A stretch of 64,000 bases of DNA, from the NCBI RefSeq assembly GCF_002776525.5, contig NC_045443.1, positions 43,663,484-43,727,483 on the forward strand, in the 5' to 3' direction. The notes under the pieces are model-generated. The model was given only the letters and a program-made list of their open reading frames with translations, was not told where the DNA came from and did not search any database. The DNA is from Piliocolobus tephrosceles. Taxonomy: Eukaryota > Chordata > Mammalia > Primates > Cercopithecidae. The translations under genes and the position numbers were made by a program. Below, in pieces: positions 21,535 through 33,137 of the stretch (within the stretch, counting starts at the first letter, position 1; every line of letters begins with the position of its first letter).

Positions 21535-21789
21535 TTTTAATTCTTTTACTTGACTCTATCCTATAGTTATACTCTCTCTAATACTTCTGTTGTGATCCTC
21601 AGAGGTAAGATCCCATTTTTCCACATATAGACTAGGAAACTGAGGCATATGTAAAAGTAACTTCAGAAAAAGGCACATAATTGTACAACAGAATTTCCCT
21701 TAAAGTATGATTTTCCATACTACTAATGTCCCCCTGAGTCAATAATTTTTTAAACCTACGCAGTAAACATTCAATTCTCTTAAGAGTTC
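21535..21789 (+). repeat. Old sequence with a MIR fragment
   Basis: 21600-21690 follows MIR: GAGGTAAGATCCCATTTTTC, then GACTAGGAAACTGAGGCATA, then AAAAGTAACTTC. The remainder is unassigned. Confidence 0.55.
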
Positions 21790-22194
21790 AATTCTTCCTA
21801 AATTGATCTACAGATTCAATATATTCTGAGTCAAAGGGTCAGCATGCTAGTTTTTAGAAATTCAGACGCTAGTTATAAAACAAATATGAAAATGCAAATT
21901 ATTGAATAAATTTAAAAAGAAGAACAAAGTTGATGGTCTATGTTACCCAATTTCAAGACTTGATATAGTGTTAAATAATCAAGACTGTGTGTAGTGGTGG
22001 AAGGGTAGATACATAGATGCATGGAACAGAAAAACCCAGAAATAGGCTCTTATATTTATGATCAGTTGATTTTTCACAAAGATGGAAATTTGATGGGGAA
22101 AAGAAAGTGTTTTCAACAAGTGATGGTGGAGCAACTCGATGTTTGTAAGGAAACAATGGACCTTGATTCTTACCTCAGATCATACAAAATGAAT
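21790..22194 (+). mobile_element. L1M LINE, first part (plus strand)
   Basis: It reads as the 3' half of L1 ORF2: ATTGATCTACAGATTCAATA, then CATGGAACAGAAAAACCCAG, then GTTTTCAACAAGTGATGG. It is heavily decayed. An LTR interrupts it here and the element resumes at about 22566. Confidence 0.8.
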
Positions 22195-22565
22195 GTTGCA
22201 TTCATTCAAGAGATAATGAGTGTGCCAGATGAGAGGGGTCCCCGGATAATCTCCAACAAGCCTGCGCACTGGGAGGAATGCACACAGGGGTGGAACCTTG
22301 GGAAGTTTGCACCATTTGCTGCGGGAAAGAGCTTGGCCCCTCCTTTTCCTCTATGGAACCTGCGATTCAAGCTGCTGGTGGCAAGCACTCTAGCAGGGAC
22401 TCTGTCCTTGGGAGAGTCCCTATTTCCCCCTTTTCTTCCTTTTCACCTAATAAAACCCTGTCCTACTCATCATTCAAATTGTCTGTGAGCCTGAATTTTC
22501 ATGGCCATGGGACAAAGAACCTCATCTTTAGCTGAACTAATGAAAAGTTCTGCAAAAGGATTTGC
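22195..22565 (+). mobile_element. Solitary LTR of an ERV1-like endogenous retrovirus
   Basis: About 370 bp interrupting L1M. A TGAGTGTG start at 22217 is a candidate LTR terminus. A polyadenylation signal AATAAA lies at 22449-22454 and is followed by a pyrimidine-rich, R/U5-like part. GC content is higher than in the flanks. No internal retroviral genes are present. Exact ends and family are not settled by eye. Confidence 0.6.
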
Positions 22566-22819
22566 TAAGTACAAGCAAAAATGGATGGTAAATGTAAATT
22601 TAAGAACCAGAGGATAAAAATTCTAGAAGAAAACATAGGAGAAAATCTCTATGTTCCCGAAGAAGGCAAAGAGTTCTTAAATGGCCAAATCATGAACCAT
22701 TAAAGAAATAATGATAAAGTGGACCTTATCAAAATTAAAATCTCTTACTCTTCAAAAGACACCCTTAGAAAAATAAAAAGGCAAGCCATGGAATTGGAGA
22801 AAATTGTTGCAATGTTATG
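22566..22819 (+). mobile_element. L1M LINE, second part
   Basis: It continues ORF2 after the LTR: TTCTAGAAGAAAACATAGGA, then AAAGTGGACCTTATCAAAAT, then TTCAAAAGACACCCTTAG. Confidence 0.8.
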
Positions 22820-23315
22820 TGTTAGTTATCTATTGCTCTATAAAAAATTACCCACAAAACTTAGAAACTTGAAACAACAAACGATTATTATCTCACAGTT
22901 TCTGTGGGCCAAAATCTGGGAACTGGCAATTAAGCTGTTGGCTGGGATAAAGTCATCTAAAGACTGAATTTGGGGAAGATCTGCTTTCAGGCCCTCTTAT
23001 GTGGCTACTGGTAGAAGATCCAGAAGGTTACCTCAGTTTCTGGACACACGAGCCTCTCCACAGGCCTCTTGTCTGTCCTCAGGACATGGCAGCTCCCTTC
23101 TCCTTGAGTGAGTAGCTGAAGAGAGAGAAGTGAGTGAGTGCACTAAAGATAGCAGCTGTGGTCATTTTGTGACCAAGTCTCTGGAGCAACATCCCATAAC
23201 TCTGTGATGTTCTATTTGTTAGAAGTGAGTCCTTAAATCCAGCCCATACACAAGGGAAGCTGAATTAAGCTCCACCTCTTGAGTGGACGAGTATCCAATA
23301 ATTTGTAGACATAAC
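22820..23315 (-). mobile_element. Old LTR, MaLR/MLT-like, antisense
   Basis: It starts TGTTAGTTATCTATTGCTC and continues with TGAAACAACAAACGATTATT and a CTCACAGTTTCTGTGGG block, the layout of the reverse complement of old MaLR-type LTRs. It splits the L1M, whose ORF2 sequence resumes at about 23316. The family name is tentative. Confidence 0.5.
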
Positions 23316-24255
23316 TATAAAACCACTAGATTATATAGCTTACAAAAAGTGTTTTTATACAGAATAGACAGAGAACACTACAACTCTGTAATAAGCAAAA
23401 TTCTATGAAAATGAGAAAAATTGTGGAATAGACACTTTCAAAGGAAGATATTCTTATGTTTAATAAACACAAGAAAACATGCTCAACATCACTGGTCATT
23501 GGGGAAATGTAAATGAAAACCACTATATGTCTACCAGAATGGTTAAAATTAAAAAGACTGAAAATTTTGACTAAATGCTGGCAAGCATGTAGAGGCATTG
23601 GAATGCAACATTGCTGGTGGGAATGTAAAAGAGTATAACCACTTTGGAAGATGTCAATTTTTTAAAAGTTGAACATACACTTTACATGCTCCCTAACCAT
23701 CCCACTCTGAGGTATTTACCCAAGAAAAATAAAAACATGTGACAGCATAAAAGTTTGTATACATATATTTACTGTAATTTTATTTGCTGTAGCTATAAGA
23801 ACTGGAAATAATCCAAATGTCTTTCAACAGGTAATGGAGAGACAAAGTGTGATGCAGCCATATAAGGGGGTACTATCCAGCAATACAAAGGAATGAGCTA
23901 CTAATACACAAAACATCATGAAGGAATCTCAAAATCATCATGCTAAGGGAAAGAATTCAGACACAAAGGAATCTATCTGAATATAAATTTAGTTATATAA
24001 AATCGTAGACCATGCAAGCTAATCAATAGCAACCAATGCAGATCAGTTTTTGCCTTGGGGTATGGGTAGAGGGAAGAATAGAGTACAAGGGCACAGAGGG
24101 TATCTTTCGGGGATGGTGGAAATCTTCTGTATTTTGACCATTGGAGTGGTTTCAAGAGTGTACACATCTGTCAAAACTTCTTAATTTGCGTACCTTAAAT
24201 AAATGGAGTTTTCTGAGTACAAATTATAATCCTAATAAAGTTGACTTTAAAAATG
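23316..24255 (+). mobile_element. L1M LINE, third part with 3' UTR
   Basis: It covers the ORF2 C terminus (CTCAACATCACTGGTCATTG, GCTGGTGGGAATGTAAAAGA) and the 3' UTR of an L1MB/L1MC-type element, ending at TCCTAATAAAGTTGACTTT (24230-24248). Frames are decayed. Confidence 0.82.
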
Positions 24256-24507
24256 GGGGTGCAGGAGAAACTAAAAAATAATTTTTCATCTTTAAAACTG
24301 TTGAATGTCACTTTGTATGAGTATGTTCACCATTTGCTTAACTTGTGAGTTAGTGAGGCATTTGAATAACCTGATTCACAGTGCTTTTGTCTGTGAAATG
24401 TATGTATTTGGCAGAGTTGTAATCAGACAGGAGAGGGAGAGAGGGTTTGTCATGGTGCATTAGGCCATCTCTGAGGTTCCTCCCAGTTGTTGCATAATTC
24501 TGTCTTC
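24256..24507. other. Single-copy sequence, no feature recognised
   Basis: I recognise no repeat or coding signal in these 250 bp. Confidence 0.4.
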
Positions 24508-24690
24508 TGTCCCTATGTGGACAAGAGCCCCGGCCTTGTAATTCAACAGACCTGCATTCAATTCCAGCTCAGCTATTTCTAGCAGTGTGACCCTGGGCCA
24601 GATACTAAGTTTCAGTTTCATCAGAGGTAAAACAAGGATAATATACTTACGTAGAAATGAGCTGTCATATAAAACACTCAGCACACAAAG
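24508..24690 (+). repeat. MIR
   Basis: Good MIR match on plus: CAACAGACCTGCATTCAATT, GCAGTGTGACCCTGGGCCAG, CATCAGAGGTAAAACAAGGA, then ACACTCAGCACAC. Confidence 0.8.
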
Positions 24691-25108
24691 AAGAAGATAC
24701 AGAAAAGTTATTTGATAGGTATTCAGCTTTTCCCCTTCCTTTTTCAGAAAAATCTTAACACTACTATGTTTGAAATTATGGGTTCTAAGAAAATTAGTAA
24801 CTTTCAGGAGCATTAAAATATCAGCAAAATATATATCTCTTGCCTATATAGGCAAAGTATAAGTGGCAAACTGGTTAATAAAGATACATCTAAAGAGGAA
24901 AGTAAAATAAGAATTAAACTTTTCCTTTGTTTTGAATCAGTACTTTAAATTCCAAAGACACAAGTTACTGCTTCAAAATGCATTGAAACTGCACTGCAAG
25001 TAATTTTTTATATATAATCACATTATTAACAGCATAATTTGAATAATGGAAGCTGTAGGACAGCAAAGGATTAGGGCCTTAATCCACAAAACTATATAAG
25101 AAAATATA
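24691..25108. other. Single-copy sequence ending in an L1 target-site duplication
   Basis: No gene signal is visible. The last 11 bases, AAGAAAATATA (25098-25108), are repeated at 31294-31304 and flank the full-length L1. Confidence 0.5.
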
Positions 25109-26145
25109 GGAGAGGGCGGAGCAAGATGGCCGAATAGGAACAGCTCCAGTCTCCATCTCCCAGTGTGAGCGACACAGAAGACCGGTGATTTCTGCATTTT
25201 CAACTGAGGTACTGGGGTCATCTCACTCGGGAGTGCCGGACAATCGGTGCTGGTCAGCTGCTGCAGCCTGACCAGCGAGAGCTGAAGCAGGGCCAGGCAT
25301 CGCCTCACCTGGGAAGCGCAAGGGGGAAGGGAGTCCCTTTTCCTAGCCAGGGGAACTGAGACACATAACACCTAGAAAATCGGGTAACTCTCACCCCAGT
25401 ACTGCGCGGTAAGCACACCGGCACACCAGGAGAATATACCCCACACCTGGCCGGGAGGGTCCCACGCCCACGGAGCCTCCCTCCTTGCTAACACAGCAGT
25501 CTGTGGCAATCTAACCGCAAGGCAGCAGCGAGGCTGGGGGAGGGGCGCCCGCCATCGCTGAGGCTTAAGTAGGTAAACAAAGCCGCTGGGAAGCTCGAAC
25601 TGGGTGGAGCTCACAGCAGCTCAAGGAAACCTGCCTGTCTCTGTAGACTCCGCCTCTGGGGACAGGACACAACTAAAAAATAACAGGGGAAGCAGCAGAG
25701 GCCTGTGCAGACGCGAACGACTCTGTCTGACAGCTTTGAAGAAAGCAGTGGATCTCCCAACACGGAGGTTGAGATCTGAGAAGGGGCAGGCTGCCTGCTC
25801 AAGTGGGTCCCTGACCCCTGAGTAGCCTAACTGGGAGACATCCCCCACTAGGGGCAGTCTGACACCCCACACCTCACAGGGTGGAGTACACCCCTGAGAG
25901 GAAGCTTCCAAAGCAAGAATTAGACAGGTGCACTCGCTGTTCAGCAATATTCTATCTTCTGCAACCTCTGCTGCTGATACCCAGACAAACAGGGTCTGGA
26001 GTGGACCTCAAGCAATCTCCAACAGACCTATAGCTGAGGGTCCTGACTGTCAGAAGGAAAACTATCAAACAGGAAGGACACCTATACCAAAACCCCATCA
26101 GTACGTCACCATCATCAAAGACCAGAGACAGATAAAACCACAAAG
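25109..26145 (+). promoter_or_regulatory. L1PA 5' UTR / internal promoter, long form
   Basis: It is 1,037 bp from the first base to the ORF1 start position. The start has the conserved L1 initiation context and the YY1-type site at 25122-25130. The youngest human L1s have a 5' UTR of about 910 bp; the excess fits retention of the roughly 129-bp segment that younger L1PA3/L1PA2/L1Hs copies lost and that ZNF93 is reported to bind. That is inferred from length alone. Minus-strand open frames in it lie where the L1 antisense promoter and ORF0 are described. Confidence 0.75.
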
Positions 26146-27162
26146 ATAGGGAAAAAGCAGGGCAGAAAAGCTGGAAATTCAAAAAATAAGAGCGCATCTC
26201 CCCCTGCAGAGGAGCACAGCCCATCGCCAGCAACGGATCAAAGTTGGTCAGAGAATGACTTTGACGAGATGAGAGAAGAAGGCTTCAGTCCATCAAACCT
26301 CTCAGAGCTAAAGGAGGAATTACGTACCCAGTGCAAAATAACTAAAAATCTTGAAAAAAGAGTGGAAGAATTGACAGCTAGACTAATTAATGCAGAGAAG
26401 GTCATAAACGAAATGACAGAGATGAAAACCATGACATGAGAAATACGTGACAAATGCACAAGCTTCAGCAACCGACTCGATCAACTGGAAGAAAGAGTAT
26501 CAGTGATTGAGGATCAAATGAATGAAATGAAGCGAGAAGAGAAACCAAAAGAAAAAAGAAGAAAAAGAAAGGAACAAAGCCTGCAAGAAGTATGGGATTA
26601 TGTAAAAAGACCAAATCTACGTCTGATTGGGGTGCCTGAAAGTGAGGGGGAAAATGGAACCAAATTGGAAAACACTCTTCAGGATATCATCCAGGAGAAC
26701 TTCCCCAACCTAGCAAGGCAGGCCAACATTCAAATTCAGGAAATACAGAGAACGCCACAAAGATACTCCTCCAGAAGAGCAACTCCAAGACACATAATTG
26801 CCAGATTCACCAAAGTTGAAATGAAGGAAAAAATCTTAAGGGCAGCCAGAGAGAAAGGTCGGGTTACCCACAAAGGGAAGCCCATCAGACTAACAGAAGA
26901 TCTCTCGGCAGAAACTCTACAAGCCAGAAGAGAGTGGGGGCCAATATTCAAAGTTCTTAAAGAAAAGAATTTTCAACCCAGAATTTCATATCCAGCCAAA
27001 CTAAGTTTCATAAGTGAAGGAGAAATAAAATTCTTTACAGATAAGCAAATGCTTAGAGATTTTGTCACCACCAGGCCTGCCTTACAAGAGACCCTGAAGG
27101 AAGCCCTAAACATGGAAAGGAACAACCCGTACCAGCCATTGCAAAATCATGCCAAAATGTAA
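26146..27162 (+). pseudogene. L1 ORF1 pseudogene (RNA-binding protein), nearly intact
   Basis: ORF1p is the trimeric RNA chaperone that coats L1 RNA. The frame spans 338 codons plus a stop, the normal length, with no frameshift. Two changes disable it. The initiation codon reads ATA at 26146-26148. Codon 98, inside the coiled coil, is TGA at 26437-26439, where related copies have CGA, a CpG transition. After that stop the frame is open to 27162; the first later in-frame ATG is at 26518. The RNA-recognition part (VKRPNLRLIGVPESEGE, NLARQANIQIQEIQRT) and C-terminal domain (FQPRISYPAKLSFISEG) are preserved. The sequence was once a functional ORF1. Confidence 0.93.
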
Positions 27163-27225
27163 AGACCATCGAGGCTAGGAAGAAACTGCATCAACTAATG
27201 AGCAAAATAACCAGTTAATATCATA

Positions 27226-30200
27226 ATGGCAGGATCAAGTTCACACATAACAATATTAACCTTAAATGTAAATGGACTAAATGCTCCAATTAAAAGACAC
27301 AGACTAGCAAACTGGATAAAGAGTCAAGACCCATCAGTCTGCTGTATTCAGGAGACCCATCTCACATGCAGAGACATACATAGGCTCAAAATAAAGGGAT
27401 GGAGGAAGATCTACCAAGCAAATGGAGAACAAAAAAAAGCAGGGGTTGCAATCCTAGTCTCTGATAAAACAGACTTTAAACCATCAAAGATCAAAAGAGA
27501 CAAAGAAGGCCATTACATAATGGTAAAGGGATCAATTCAACAGGAAGAGCTAACTATCCTAAATATATATGCACCCAATACAGGAACACCCAGATTCATA
27601 AAGCAAGTCCTTAGAGACTTACAAAGAGACTTAGACTCCCATACAATAATAATGGGAGACTTCAACACTCCACTGTCAACATTAGACAGATCAATGAGAC
27701 AGAAAGTTAACAAGGATATCCAGGAATTGAACTCATCTCTGCACCAAGCGGACCTAATAGACATCTATAGAACTCTCCACCCCAAGTCAACAGAATATAC
27801 ATTCTTCTCAGCACCACATCACACTTATTCCAAAATTGACCACATAATTGGAAGTAAAGCACTCCTGAGCAAATGTAAAAGAACAGAAATTATAACAAAC
27901 TGTCTCTCTGACCACAGTGCAATCAAACTAGAACTCAGGACTAAGAAATTCAATCAAAACCGCTCAACTACATGGAAACTGAACAACCTGCTCCTGAATG
28001 ACTACTGGGTACATAACGAAATGAAAGCAGAAATAAAGATGTTCTTTGAATCCAATGAGAACAAAGATACAACATACCAGAATCTCTGGGACACATTTAA
28101 AGCAGTATGTAGAGGGAAATTTATAGCACTAAGTGCCCACAAGAGAAAGCAGGAAAGATCTAAAATTGACACTCTAACATCACAATTAAAAGAACTAGAG
28201 AGGCAAGAGCAAACACATTCAAAAGCTAGCAGAAGGCAAGAAATAACTAAGATCAGAGCAGAACTGAAGGAGATAGAGACACAAAAAACCCTCCAAAAAA
28301 TCAATGAATCCAGGAGTTGGTTTTTTGAAAAGATCAACAAAATTGACAGACCGCTAGCAAGATTAATAAAGAAGAAAAGAGAGAGGAATCAAATAGACGC
28401 AATAAAAAATGATAAAGGGGATATCACCACCGACCCCACAGAAATACAAACTACCATCAGAGAATACTATAAACACCTCTACGCAAATCAACTAGAAAAT
28501 CTAGAAGAAATGGATAATTTCCTGGACGCGTACACTCTTCCAAGACTAAACCAGGAAGAAGTTGAATCCCTGAATAGACCAATAGCAGCCTCTGAAATTG
28601 AGGCAACAATTAATAGCCTGCCCACCAAAAAAAGCCCAGGACCAGATGGATTCACAGCTGAATTCTACCAGAGGTACAAGGAGGAGCTGGTACCATTCCT
28701 TCTGAAACTATTCCAATCAATAGAAAAAGAGGGGATCCTCCCTAATTCATTTTATGAGGCCAACATCATCCTGATACCAAAGCCTGGCAGAGACACAACA
28801 AAAAGAGAATTTTAGACCAATCTCCCTGATGAACATCGATGCAAAAATCCTCAATAAAATAGTGGCAAACCGGATTCAGCAGCACATTGAAAAGCTTATC
28901 CACCATGATCAAGTGGGCTTCATCCCTGGGATGCAAGGCTGGTTCAACATTCGCAAATCAATCAACGTAATCCAGCATATAAACAGAACCAAAGACAAGA
29001 ACCACATGATTATCTCAATAGATGCAGAAAAGGCTTTTGACAAAATTCAACAGCCCTTCATGCTAAAAACGCTCAATAAATTCGGTATTGATGGAACATA
29101 CCTCAAAATAATAAGAGCTATTTAAGACAAACCCACAGCTAATATCATACTGAATGGGCAAAAACTGGAAAAATTCCCTTTGAAAACTGGCACAAGACAG
29201 GGATGCCCTCTCTCACCACTCCTATTCAACATAGTGTTGGAAGTTCTGGCTAGGGCAATCAGGCAAGAGAAAGAAATCAAGGGTATTCAGTTAGGAAAGG
29301 AAGAAGTCAAATTGTCCCTGTTTGCAGATGACATGATTGTATATTTAGAAAACCCCATCGTCTCAGCCCAAAACCTTCTTAAGCTGATAAGCAACTTCAG
29401 CAAAGTCTCAGGATACAAAATTAATGTGCAAAAATCACAAGCATTCTTATACACCAGTAACAGACAAGCAGAGAGCCAAATCAGGAATGAACTTCCATTC
29501 ACAATTGCTTCAAAGAGAATAAAATACCTAAGAATCCAACTTACAAGGGATGTAAAGGACTTCTTCAAGGAGAACTACAAACCACTGCTCAGTGAAATAA
29601 AAGAGGACACAAACAAATGGAAGAACATACCATGCTCATGGATAGGAAGAATCAATATCGTGAAAATGGCTATACTGTCCAAGGTTATTTATAGATTCAA
29701 TGCCATCCCCATCAAGCTACCAATGAGTTTCTTCACAGAATTGGAAAAAACTGCTTTAAAGTTCATATGGAACCAAAAAAGAGCCCACATTGCCAAGACA
29801 ATCCTAAGTCAAAAGGACAAAGCTGGAGGCATCACGCTACCTGACTTCAAACTATACTACAAGGCTACAGTAACCAAAACAGCATGGTACTGGTACCAAA
29901 ACAGAGATATAGACCAATGGAACAGAACAAGTCCTCAGAAATAATACCACACATCTACAGCCATCTGATCTTTGACAAACCTGAGAGAAACAAGAATTGG
30001 GGAAAGGATTCCCTATTTAATAAATGGTGCTGGGAAAATTGGCTAGCCATAAGTAGAAAGCTGAAACTGGATCCTTTCCTTACTCCTTATACGAAGATTA
30101 ATTCAAGATGGATTAGAGACTTAAATTTTAGACCTAATACCATAAAAACCCTAGAAGAAAACCTAGGTAGTACCATTCAGGACATAGGCATGGGCAAGGA

Positions 30201-31050
30201 CTTCATGTCTAAAACACCAAAAGCAACGGCAGTAAAAGCCAAAATTGACAAATGGGATCTAATTAAACTAAAGAGCTTCTGCACAGCAAAAGGAACTACC
30301 ATCAGAGTGAACAGGCAACCTACAGAATGGGAGAAAATTTTTGCAATCTACTCATCTGACAAAGGGCTAATATCCAGAATCTACAAAGAACTCAAACAAA
30401 TATACAAGAAAAAAACAAACAACCCCATCCAAAAGTGGGGAAAGGATATGAACAGACATTTCTCAAAAGAAGACATTCATACAGCCAACAGACACATGAA
30501 AAAATGCTCATCATCACTGGCCATCAGAGAAATGCAAATCAAAACCACAATGAGATACCATCTCACACCAGTTAGAATGGCAATCATTAAAAAATCAGGA
30601 AACAACAGGTGTTGGAGAGGATGTGGAGAAATAGGAACACTTTTACACTGTTGGTGGGATTGTAAACTAGTTCAACCATTATGGAAAACAGTATAACAAT
30701 TCCTCAAGGATCTAGAACTAGATGTACCATATGACCCAGCCATCCCACTACTGGGTATATACCCAAAGGATTATAAATTATGCTACTACAAAGACACATG
30801 CACACATATGTTTATTGCGGCACTATTCACAATAGCAAAGACTTGGAATCAACCCAAATGTCCATCAGTGACAGACTGGATTAAGAAAATGTGGCACATA
30901 TACACCATGGAATACTATGCAGCCATAAAAAAGGATGAGTTTGCGTCCTTTGTAGGGACATGGACGCAGCTGGAAACCATCATTCTTAGCAAACTATCAC
31001 AAGAAGAGAAAACCAAACACCGCATGTTCTCACTCATAGGTGGGAACTGA
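27226..31050 (+). pseudogene. L1 ORF2 pseudogene (endonuclease, reverse transcriptase, Cys-rich domain)
   Basis: ORF2p nicks DNA and copies L1 RNA at the nick. The first 529 codons are open. They hold the whole endonuclease domain with N14, E43, GDFNTP and the LSDHSAIKLE motif, so its catalytic residues look intact. Then come four lesions. A 2-base deletion lies in the A run near 28801-28804, giving TAG at 28813. TAA is at 29123-29125. A 1-base deletion near 29928 gives TAA at 29942. TAA is at 30694-30696 in place of a Trp codon. The reverse transcriptase FADD motif is at about 29323-29334. The C-terminal CX3CX7HX4C motif is kept at about 30610-30665. Total span is 3,825 bp, three less than the family's 3,828. 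Confidence 0.95.
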
Positions 31051-31294
31051 ACAATGAGATCACTTGGACTCGGGAAGGGGAACATCACACACTGGGGCCT
31101 ATCATGGGGAGGGGGGAGGGGGGAGGGATTGCATTGGGGAGTTATACCTGATATAAATGATGAATTGATGGGTGCTGACGAGTTGATGGGTGCAGCACAC
31201 CAACATGGCACAAGTATACATATGTAACAAACCTGCATGTTATGCACATGTACCCTAGAACTTAAAGTATAATAAAAAAAAAAAAAAAAAAGAA
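31051..31294 (+). other. L1PA 3' UTR with G-rich tract and poly-A tail
   Basis: The G-rich run at 31106-31127 (GGGGAGGGGGGAGGGGGGAG) is the conserved L1 3' UTR polypurine tract that can form a G-quadruplex. AATAAA is at 31271-31276, followed by about 17 A residues. Confidence 0.9.
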
Positions 31295-31304
31295 AGAAAA
31301 TATA

Positions 31305-32550
31305 AAGCACACACCCATTGCTGGGCTCAAAATAAAACGGAAGCTCAGTAACAGTTACACTATCCATTTAACCTCCATTGATGTTTTCAGTTAAAAAAAA
31401 CCAAACAGATAAATATTATCTATGCCTTTCCTGTTGTAAAGTAAATATGAACTGTGTGATGTTCGTATTGGAAAAGTAAGTATTATATGTAATGTGAAAA
31501 TGCAATGAAAATAATTTAAAAACAGAAAGTTATCTTCCTGCCTTATTTAAAAGAGTCAAGAAAAGAGGGTAATTTGCTTGTGTGTGTTTAAATTCTTTTG
31601 TTTTTATTGCAGTCTGTTGACTATTTTACTCATCAATTTGAAATGCTAATTAGGAATGTTGTTTTTTCATCTCATCAGTCAGAGGGATGCAGTCAGAAGC
31701 TTGTTGTTGCTAGGTGGTGCAACAGCTTATTGTTGGTTCTAGGAAGGCACTTTTAAACTAAGTAGGAGTAAATGTTCCTTAAAGGCAAATTCAGCTTTCA
31801 CCAAATAATGTAATTAAGGAAGTGAATATTGAATGCCTACTGTGTTCAGTTTGTGACTGACTTGATGTCTCCCTGTTTCTGCCCCATCTGCCACTTCTTT
31901 TTCATGTCATTTCCTTTTACACTTTTTCTTTTTAAATTGCATGCTCCTTGCTGGTAGGTGTTGGTGCTTACATTGCCAATGGATACCTGCACCTGTGCGT
32001 GCTCTATGCACCAGTGGCTTTTGGTTTGGAGTGATAGCTGGCTAGAAGTCTGATTCCCTTTCATATAGCATATTTGAAATATATTGGGTCTCATGTCTTC
32101 TTATATCTCTCCTTCCCATCTAGACAGGTGAGAGATACCAGAAATAAACGCAGGTAGAGTTTAGGACCCTGCCTAGGGCACACAAACAGGTAGTAAATAC
32201 TTGTCATTCAAGGCTCCAACTGCTTAGAATTTCCTCTGCTTATGAGCACAACCATAGTGGTGAATGCCAATGCGCCAGAGGCCTCTTGTAGGTTTCAGGG
32301 AGCTGTTTCTCCCTGAGTTCAGAGCAGAAAAAAATGCATGTTCATACTAAACCACCCTTGCCCTTTATAGCTTTTCCAGTGGAGTGAATGTAGGTTATAT
32401 CCTGGCTCAATCACCTGAAACACTGAGAAGGAATTCAGCGGCTTAGCTCCACAAAGATGTAAATTTCCCTTTCTGAGGTTGAAAATGGAGTGGCGAGGCT
32501 AGAAATTTGAGCTTTGTGATGTTTGCCTCAACTTCTAAGAAACATGCAAT
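31305..32550. other. Single-copy sequence, no feature recognised
   Basis: About 1.2 kb without recognisable repeats or exons. Open frames are short and motif-free. The last 14 bases, AAGAAACATGCAAT, are the left duplication of the next Alu. Confidence 0.5.
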
Positions 32551-32847
32551 GAGCTGGGCGCAGTGGCTCATGCTTGTAATGCCAGCACTTCGGGAGGCCA
32601 AGGTGGGCGGATCGCTTGAGGTCAGGAGTTGAAGATCAGCCTGGGTGACATGGCAAGACCTCGTCTCTACAAAAACTACAAAAAATCAGCCGGGCATGGT
32701 GGTGCACGCCAGTGGTCCCAGCTACTTGGGAGGCTGAGGTGGGAGGATGGCTTGAGTACAGAAGGCAGAGGTTGCCGTGAGCTGGGGTCATGCCACCACT
32801 GCACTCCAACGTGGGCAACAGAGCAAGACCCTGTCTCAAAACAAAAA
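32551..32847 (+). mobile_element. AluJ-type element, plus strand
   Basis: It carries older Alu features: GGATCGCTTGAGGTCAGGAG, TCTCTACAAAAACTACAAAA and AGCAAGACCCTGTCTC. A perfect 14-base duplication flanks it at 32537-32550 and 32848-32861, well preserved for such an old Alu. Confidence 0.95.
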
Positions 32848-32861
32848 AAGAAACATGCAAT

Positions 32862-33137
32862 ATACTCTGTGTAGATAGAAAGCTGAATATCTTGTTTTGT
32901 CTGGGATGGCTTAAGTATGGAATTGCCTGGAAATGAGAGAGGTAGACCAAGTGGCATCCTCAGATTCTCTTAGGAGCCTTTTATTTACGAGTCCTTGGCA
33001 GGATATTCTAGCTTCTCTCCAAATTGTCTCCAAACTGTCTGCCCAAATTCGTGAACCTGGTTGTCCCATGTAAAATTTCTATTTCTGTCAACTGATATTT
33101 TAATAACAGTTCTTCTTAATCCCTTTGTCCTCTGTAT
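32862..33137. other. Single-copy sequence, no feature recognised
   Basis: No repeat or coding signal is recognised. Confidence 0.45.

Larger units (their letters stand above)
25109..31294 (+). mobile_element. Full-length L1PA LINE-1, plus strand
   Basis: This 6.19-kb element has an intact layout: 5' UTR with a YY1-type site (CAAGATGGC, 25122-25130), ORF1, a 63-bp spacer, ORF2, a 3' UTR with a G-rich tract, AATAAA and a poly-A tail. AAGAAAATATA duplicates flank it (25098-25108, 31294-31304). The 3' UTR has GATGGGTGCTGACGAGTTGA and a CCTAGAACTTAAAG end, which suggests L1PA4-L1PA7. It is the best-preserved element in the window but cannot encode full proteins: ORF1 has two and ORF2 four disabling changes. 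Confidence 0.97.

Noticed and set aside
27537..28340. Minus-strand frames of 75-112 codons as antisense genes
   Set aside because: They are shadows of the conserved ORF2 coding sequence on the plus strand.
31564..31640. Splice acceptor near TTTTTATTGCAG (31615)
   Set aside because: A pyrimidine-rich AG is common by chance; no open exon with a plausible donor follows.
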